DNA from: Athripsodes cinereus
Lineage: Eukaryota > Arthropoda > Insecta > Trichoptera > Leptoceridae
Length of the DNA: 64,000 nt
Assembly (NCBI GenBank): GCA_947579605.1
Contig: OX388315.1
Span: 186,001-250,000 of the forward strand
Reading direction: 5' to 3'
The notes under the pieces were generated by a model. The model ran no database searches and was not told the DNA's origin. It saw nothing but the letters and a program-made list of their open reading frames with translations. This document shows, one piece after another, positions 57,986 through 64,000 of this stretch; position 1 is the stretch's first letter; each line of letters begins with the position of its first letter. The translations under genes and the position numbers were made by a program.

Positions 57986-58548
57986 TCTTCTTCTTCTTAG
58001 TCAGCCATCTCTCCACTGCTGGATAAAGGCCTCTTCCAAACTCTTCCAATCGTTGCGGTCCTGTGCCCTCTGTATCCATTTCCTTCCCGCGATTGGAGTA
58101 ATGTCGTCAGTCCATCTCTTTTGTGGTCTGCCGATGCTTCTTTTGCTACTCCATGGTCGCCATTTGAGGATTCTAGGAGTCCATCTACCGTCGTTTCGTC
58201 TCACAACATGACCCGCCCATTGCCACTTAAGCTTTGCAACACGATCCATAATATCTGTGACTTTTGTTAGGTGTCTGATGTCTTCGTTTCTAATTTTATC
58301 TCTCAGACTCACCCCTAACATTCGTCTTTCCATAGATCTTTGTGAGCATTTTAGCTTGTGGACACTTGCTGCAGTTAGCGATATGGTTTCTAGTCCATAT
58401 GTTGTCACTGGGAGGATACATGTTTCGTAGACTTTCTTCTTTAGGGTTCTTGGGATATCTTTACTGGTGAGTATATTTTTCAATTTTCCAAATGCTGCCC
58501 AGCCCAGGCCTATTCTTCTGGGTATCTCTGCAGTTTGGTTTTCCTATA
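57986..58548 (-). pseudogene. RTE-like LINE 3' end with AAG-repeat tail
   Basis: The minus strand is open from about 58548 to a stop at 58001: TAEIPRRIGLGWAAFGKLKN, YETCILPVTTYGLETISL, RSMERRMLGVSLRDKIRN, DRVAKLKWQWAGHVVRR and SIGRPQKRWTDDI, ending FIQQWRDG. After the stop comes an (AAG)n run (57979-57999), like the microsatellite tails of RTE elements. The frame has no visible break, so the insertion is recent, but it is 5'-truncated. Confidence 0.85.
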
Positions 58549-58559
58549 TATGAATAATA

Positions 58560-59615
58560 TGAATTATTATTTATAGATATAATCAGCCGTTGTCTCTTAT
58601 ATAATAATCAATACAAATTACATAAAATACAGACTTAATAAATTGAATTTCATTAAATTACTAAATTGTATGCTTCATCTACTAATATTTTAACTAATTA
58701 TGCCGATTCTGAAATACTAAAGCATTACAATTATATTGCGGAGGAAATAAAAATAAATAAATATTGTTACGTATATTAATAACTTAAATGTGATTCAACT
58801 TGTGTATATTATGTGGTGCTAAACTATTAGATGCTCATTTATGACGCTTAATATTTTGAGATGTATTAAGAGCCAAAAATTATTATTAATATACAACATA
58901 TACATATGCGCCTTCTAATAATTATATATTCCAATAATACATTTGGTTATGTTTGGTGGCTCGAATCAACTTTATTTTACTGCAGTGCGTAAAATATTAT
59001 TTATAAATGTAACTAAATTACTGCGTTTCTTTCATAGAGTTATTAAACTGGTAGCCCAGTACAAATTTAGTTTAAAATTATGTTACAAAATAAAAATAAT
59101 TGTTGTTTCACTCCATAACGTTAAGATGGCAATGATTTCTTTCCTACTAATCGCTGAAGTATAGGACAGCCTTTATATCTGAACACCCATAAATATACTT
59201 TAAAAATAAAATATAAAAACAATAAATGTTCCTTAAGTATGAAACACAAAATATATTATATGCCTATATAGATGTACCTTTATGAACATAATATAAGCAA
59301 ACCGTGGTGCTTGTTGTTAAAAATTGCACTTTTAATATATGGACCATCAATATATTCTGAATTGACATTAACACTCTTTTACGAATGCATCCACAACAGG
59401 GAACTCGAGGGAAATATGAAAGTCCCTTTCTAAATCAATGCTCGTTTGAGACTGATTGATATGAAATTATATTGCTTGCATTGACAATTAGAAATGCTTT
59501 CGAATTAGAGAACTACTCAGAATTGATCGCAACCAAAATTTTATTTTAGGAATAATTTCAACAACATTTTTATAGATGAATTTGAGTTTAAATTAAATTT
59601 AAATACATCTTCACA
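58560..59615. other. AT-rich stretch
   Basis: No feature is supported. Confidence 0.45.
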
Positions 59616-59621
59616 ATAAAT

Positions 59622-59903
59622 AAGTTAAGATGGTTTGGGCACGTGGAAAGAATGAATGAGGACAGAATGACTAAGAAGATATATTTGGCTGAGAGGAATG
59701 GTGCTCGGAGACGCGGACGTCCGAGGATTAAATGGCAAGACCATTTAAATCAAATCCTACAGGACGGTCACGTGTTGAGCACATTGAACAGGAGAGCATG
59801 CATGAGGAATTGTATGACAGTGACGGAAGCGAAAGATGTATGCAAGGATAGAAGGAAGTGGCGCTCGATCCTTTCTGCCTACCCCGCGAGGGAAGCGGCG
59901 TGA
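59622..59903 (+). pseudogene. LINE C-terminal fragment (family E), best copy
   Basis: The frame reads KLRWFGHVERMNEDRMTKKI, NGARRRGRPRIKWQDHLN, NRRACMRNCMTVTEAKDVC and KWRSILSAYPAREAA to a stop at 59901, followed by a GTATGTATGTATATGTATG microsatellite tail. It is open throughout but 5'-truncated to about 93 codons. Degraded relatives lie at 12785 and 23533. Confidence 0.82.
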
Positions 59904-60162
59904 TGGTATGTATGTATATGTATGTTCACAATAATAATATGCTTATTTCCAGAATCTCTTGAGTATCATTACTTGAATTATAATATAAATTAAAAAAAAA
60001 ATTATCAATGTTTATTATTTTATTTTGATACATTGTATAATAATATTTTATTATTATATTTAAAATGTCACCCTTTACTGAGACCAAAGCAAATTTTGGC
60101 CAAGCAGGAAAAAAACAAAGTAAAATCCAAAAACCAATAACGAAAGAAAACAAAACACAAAA

Positions 60163-60308
60163 AAGGTATTGTCGTGTTAGTACTTTCAATAAAAGATTCA
60201 TATCTTATTTGGGACTAGCTATACTATGCTATACTACACAACAACAAATCTATTCGACTTGGACGATTGGGACTAGCTCGATCTGTGTAAATTGCCAATA
60301 TTATGTAT
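60163..60308 (+). repeat. SINE family B, 3' end
   Basis: TATTGTCGTGTTAGTACTTT and GATTCATATCTTATTTGGGA match the end of the SINE at 39822. The GGGACTAGCT word appears twice (about 60208 and 60269) with an insertion between, then CGATCTGTGTAAATTG. Confidence 0.6.
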
Positions 60309-60319
60309 GTGATATTATA

Positions 60320-61795
60320 ATCTCTTAGAAACACTGTCATTATATTATTTAGTAGGTACATACATAATAATTTACCCGCTATACGATATGAGATTAGTTA
60401 AGAGAATTGTTTTTGTTTTTACATTACAGAGACGCAATCTCTACAAGACATTATTAACATGTTTCTGTCTAGGTATAGTTGGGTACTCATATAGAGTGCT
60501 CTGCCAACTAATCCACTTGGTTTGTTTACTTATATCAGCTAAGAGTATATTATCTTCCAAACTGTATCATAATATTACGAGTCATTAGTCTGAAATAATA
60601 TTGCGTTGTCCGAGAATACATAGGTACATAATAATACATACGAGATATTAATATATGATTCATGTTCTATTCACCTGTCTCTTCGGATTAGTCATATAAA
60701 CTAAATTAAATATATATGAATACTTTTACCTACATATTGTTCTCTTTGTTATCCCCGAAATGGAATACTACGCATTACGTATTTGTAGTCAAATTTGTCT
60801 GCGGGACAGAAGATCAAAACCAGAAAGACCCACAAAAATTAATTACATTTCTGTGTTACAAATTCAAACTAATATAAAAAATAATATAACGTGGTTAGAT
60901 GCAAGAAATCACTAATATAATAATAATCTCGCCACTGCATATCATCACATTTTTTTATGAAAATTAATCCCTTGATTTTCTTATGTAAATGATAATGTAC
61001 AAGAAGAATAAAATAAATAAAAAAGTACATGGGCTCTCAAGATTACAGATAAGGCTTCAGCCCTCTCCGCTCTGCTCTAATGTCCTTATGATAGAAACGG
61101 TGTCTTATGCATCAACCTTTATTGTAGAGACTAAGGGAATTTAAAGAAAAAAATTGGTAATTCGACCAATCACATTGGTGTTGCAAGGCTTGAAAGACAT
61201 TGATTGTTTTTTATTGTAGAGACCCTTTTATGGCTTTCTCAGGTATACAGAATATATGCATTTTTTAAGTATAACTAGGAAAGAGATCATTAGCATATTA
61301 TTGCATGCAATACCATGATAATATCGATGACTTAGAGCACAGATGTTGTAAGTGCAGTTTTATATTTTTGAGATAATCAATTTTGAAAGTTTGAGCTGCC
61401 ATACCATTTAGTACTTGCCACATATAGTATTTGTTAAATATCTCGTCAATGACACAGAGTTACGCAATAATATACCTAAGGAACATACTTCGGATGTTAG
61501 AGATTCGCATGCGTATAATAACTCATTTTCGGTAAAAACTGCACTTACAACATCTATGCTCCAAGTCATCGATATTATTCATTTTGTAACATGTTTTTTT
61601 GAGAAACTCGGTGCAGCGTTACTAGTCTATACAATAAAAGTCAATGGTTTTATGCTTCTTTTTTCTTACTAATTGCTGAATGGGGAACTAGATATTAATG
61701 TGTTATGTTATAAAAATAAACTTGTATCATTTCTATATAATTGTAATTGTAAAATATTTTTTTGAATAAAATTCTATTCTATTCTATATATATAT
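60320..61795. other. AT-rich stretch
   Basis: No gene is recognised. The end, ATTCTATTCTATATATATAT, leads into the LINE tail at 61797. Confidence 0.45.
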
Positions 61796-61808
61796 AATGA
61801 GTTACAAT

Positions 61809-63696
61809 TAGGGAATCCAATCCCGCAAAAGCGGGATCCCGTAAATGCGGGATCCCGCACCTTTTTTGCGGGATCAGAAATGCGGGATTACTCATGCGGG
61901 ATCCCGCACGCTTGCGGGACTGAAAAAAATATTTAAGAATGGGCTCAGACGACATTCTGATTATTTATTAAGCCCAACACAGCCTCAATGATAAGTTAGT
62001 TAACTATTTTGCCTTGGATCTCGTGACTTTTCTATAGAATTTGTATGGAAAATAATTAAAGTTTCCTAAATCGTGTGGCGAAATTTTTTTCCTAAAATGT
62101 GATCGCATCAACAACCGATGGTGCAGCAGTCATGAAGAATGTTGGGAGATTATTATTAGCGCACCACCAGTTATTCTTTGCACGTGGGTTGCAACTCGCT
62201 GTTCTTGAAGTTCTATGCAATCAGAGACAAGAAGAAGAAATAAAGTCAAGTTGAAGTACTCGAAAATAGACCGGATGGTGGGAGTGATAATGAAAATGAT
62301 GACGAGCAAGGTGACTTTTCGGTAGAGGAAGACATTCAAGAAGGAGATTTGCTACCACAATATAGGTAGATAAGTATTGTCAGACCAATAGATTTTTCAA
62401 TGAAAATCATTATAACTTATTCCATTTTTTGTTTTTACTGTTTCAAAAAGTCAGGAAAATTGTCAAGCTTTTTAGTTCGAAATCTACAGTAACAAATGAT
62501 CTTCTGCAAAAATATATTTTAAAGCAGAATTCTGCAAAGAATTACAGCTGATCCTAGATTGCCGAACGCGCTGGAACAGTCTCGCATCAATGTTATCGAG
62601 GTTCAACCAAGTCAAACAGTACATACTTAAAGCACTTATTGATCTTAAACTGACATCATCTTCATTTTCATTCACTGATGAAGAATTTATAACATTGAGT
62701 AATATTGAACGAGCTTTACAGCCAGTGAAGCTTGCTGTAAATGTCTTATGCCGCGAGGACGCAACATTAGTTTCTGCAGAAACCACATTGCGTTTCATGA
62801 TAAGCAAACTGGATCGACAAAATACCAGGTTAAGCCAGAAACTTGAAGTGTCGCTATCTCGCCGGATAAAATAACGCCGCACATCAATGACTGTGCTTAG
62901 AAAATCCTAACAAATATCTAGAAAAAGATTCAGGATCTACAAATGTGGTGGACGTTCCATTCTTTCATCCAAGCAAAGTTACATTTCGAACTGAAATGAA
63001 GTGTTTAATCGAGAGACTGTTGTCAGACACGCAGGTACAACCTGAAACTAAAAACCAACAAGTTGATGACAATGGCGATGAAGAAGACACGCCTTTATCG
63101 AATCTATTAAATGATGAGCCTTCGTATATACTAGAAGATGAATTAGAGCACAGTCTCCGTACAGAATGGATTGTCAAGTAATATTAAATCAACTCCACCA
63201 AATAGCATGGAAGCTGAACGTGCTTTTTCCGCCGCTGGCTATTTATGCAACAAGATAAGATCAAATCTAAAAGATGAAACTTTAGGTACTTATCATTTCT
63301 TCGAAAGTATTATCAGAAAAAAGCTATTTTTTATGCCTCTAAAAGTCGAAACTAATAAATATGTTCAATTGTTCATAGAAATTACAAATCTATAAGGTGA
63401 AATGTTGTATTATATCGTTCCTTATATAAGAAGCTGATTATTTATACCTCTAAAACATCATTATTTCCACTTGTTAATTAGTAATAATGAGTAATAAATC
63501 TGCATAAAAATAAAAAAATATTAAAATTTACTCGTCTTTATTTAATATATTTTTTTAAATAACTAAGTATCTACTTGAAACAGTTTTTTTTATTAATAAA
63601 TCTCAGTCCCGCAAATCCCGCGGGATCCGCGGGACTGATGACCTCAATCCCGCAGGCTTGCGGGATCGCGATTTTGATGCGGGATTGGATTCCCTA
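61809..63696 (+). mobile_element. hAT transposon, complete ends, 1.89 kb
   Basis: Perfect 18-bp terminal inverted repeats TAGGGAATCCAATCCCGC and their complement lie between exact 8-bp duplications GTTACAAT (61801-61808 and 63697-63704), which fit nTnnnnAn. GCGGGAT/ATCCCGC words recur at least six times in the first 110 bp and again in the last 90 bp. They are probably transposase-binding subterminal repeats. The intact ends imply recent insertion. Confidence 0.93.
62105..63395 (+). pseudogene. hAT transposase, broken and internally deleted
   Basis: Recognisable blocks in order: ASTTDGAAVMKNVGRLLLA with HHQLFFARGLQLAVLEVL (62105-62230), KELQLILDCRTRWNSLASM (about 62536-62592), a long open block from SRFNQVKQYILKALIDLKL (62593-62874), an acidic linker with EEDTPLSNLLNDEPS (about 63075-63125), and the C-terminal dimerisation block MEAERAFSAAGYLCNKIRSN (63208-63270). 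Stops and frameshifts separate them. The N-terminal BED zinc finger and part of the catalytic domain are missing. It cannot make active transposase. Confidence 0.85.
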
Positions 63697-64000
63697 GTTA
63701 CAATCCATTGGATTGGTCTGCAACGAGTTTGGTTTTTCTTCTCCATTCGTCTCTATTCTCCGCCAGTCTTTTTAGCTCTACGTATGAGCCACAGTTCATA
63801 TCACTCTTCAGTTGTTCCATATATGCGTCTCTTGGTCGGCCTCTGCCATTTGTCCCGTCGGTCTTACCCTCCGCGATGGCTATGAGTAGTCCTGGGTGCC
63901 TGATGTTGTGGCCAATCCAGTTAGCTCGTTGTTGGCTGATTCTCTTAAGGAGTTGCCTTTTTTCGCCTACCCTGGTTAATACTTCTTCATTTTCGACGTG

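Larger units (their letters stand above)
61797..64000 (-). pseudogene. LINE 3' end (family D), split by a hAT element
   Basis: The LINE lies in 63697-64000 and its last bases (ATGAGTTACAAT) reappear at 61797-61808, on the far side of the hAT insertion. The minus strand encodes HVENEEVLTRVGEKRQLLKR-like sequence, NWIGHNIRHPG, then a frameshifted NGRGRPRDAYME. It continues beyond the window end. Confidence 0.85.

Overview
This 64-kb window is AT-rich insect nuclear DNA with almost no recognisable protein-coding content. It is full of TATAAT/ATTATA strings and AGGTAGGTACCTA-type words. It carries tRNA-derived SINEs, several non-LTR retrotransposon (LINE) 3' ends, hAT and pogo/Tigger DNA transposons, and GT-AG introns. 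The repeat style suits Lepidoptera, or possibly Hemiptera; I cannot decide between them from sequence alone.

Layout. 1-9 kb: transposon debris around a convincing small two-exon gene (3340-4364, 113-residue membrane microprotein). A 176-bp tandem duplication and a canonical-looking hammerhead ribozyme core (7775-7810) lie at about 7 kb. 9-12 kb: a probable translation-start exon (9097-9173), then two young tandem arrays (127 bp x5 and 73 bp x13). 12-21 kb: mostly featureless AT-rich DNA with LINE and SINE scraps, plus a single-exon frame for an 82-residue tail-anchored protein (19268-19516). 21-27 kb: a 2.05-kb hAT element, LINE 3' ends, and an endonuclease-type LINE broken by an R1-like insertion with a 14-bp target duplication. 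27-37 kb: a possible start exon (28489-28586), repeats and long empty stretches. 38-50 kb: hAT MITEs, foldback elements, SINEs, a 68-bp x11 minisatellite, and a triple nest of SINE, Tigger and foldback. 51-64 kb: more repeats and LINE ends. The last 2.2 kb is a hAT element with perfect terminal repeats and 8-bp target duplication, holding a broken transposase and sitting inside a LINE tail.

Most interesting signal: four short (about 205-215 bp) foldback elements near 3.8, 23.1, 39.0 and 49.0 kb, and a more diverged fifth at 39.3 kb. Each carries a hammerhead-ribozyme-like core near the middle of its palindrome. The cores share an unusual change: position 3 is U (or C) and position 8 is A, so the usual C3-G8 pair becomes U3-A8 in most copies. 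Stem II covaries (GUC/GAC versus GAC/GUC). Three copies have clean 12-13 bp target duplications and a shared tail, as expected of a small retrotransposed element, perhaps related to Penelope-like elements. The palindrome arms differ between copies yet match within each copy.

The coding features do not form an operon or an evident pathway. The likely genes are isolated small exons in large intronic or intergenic space.
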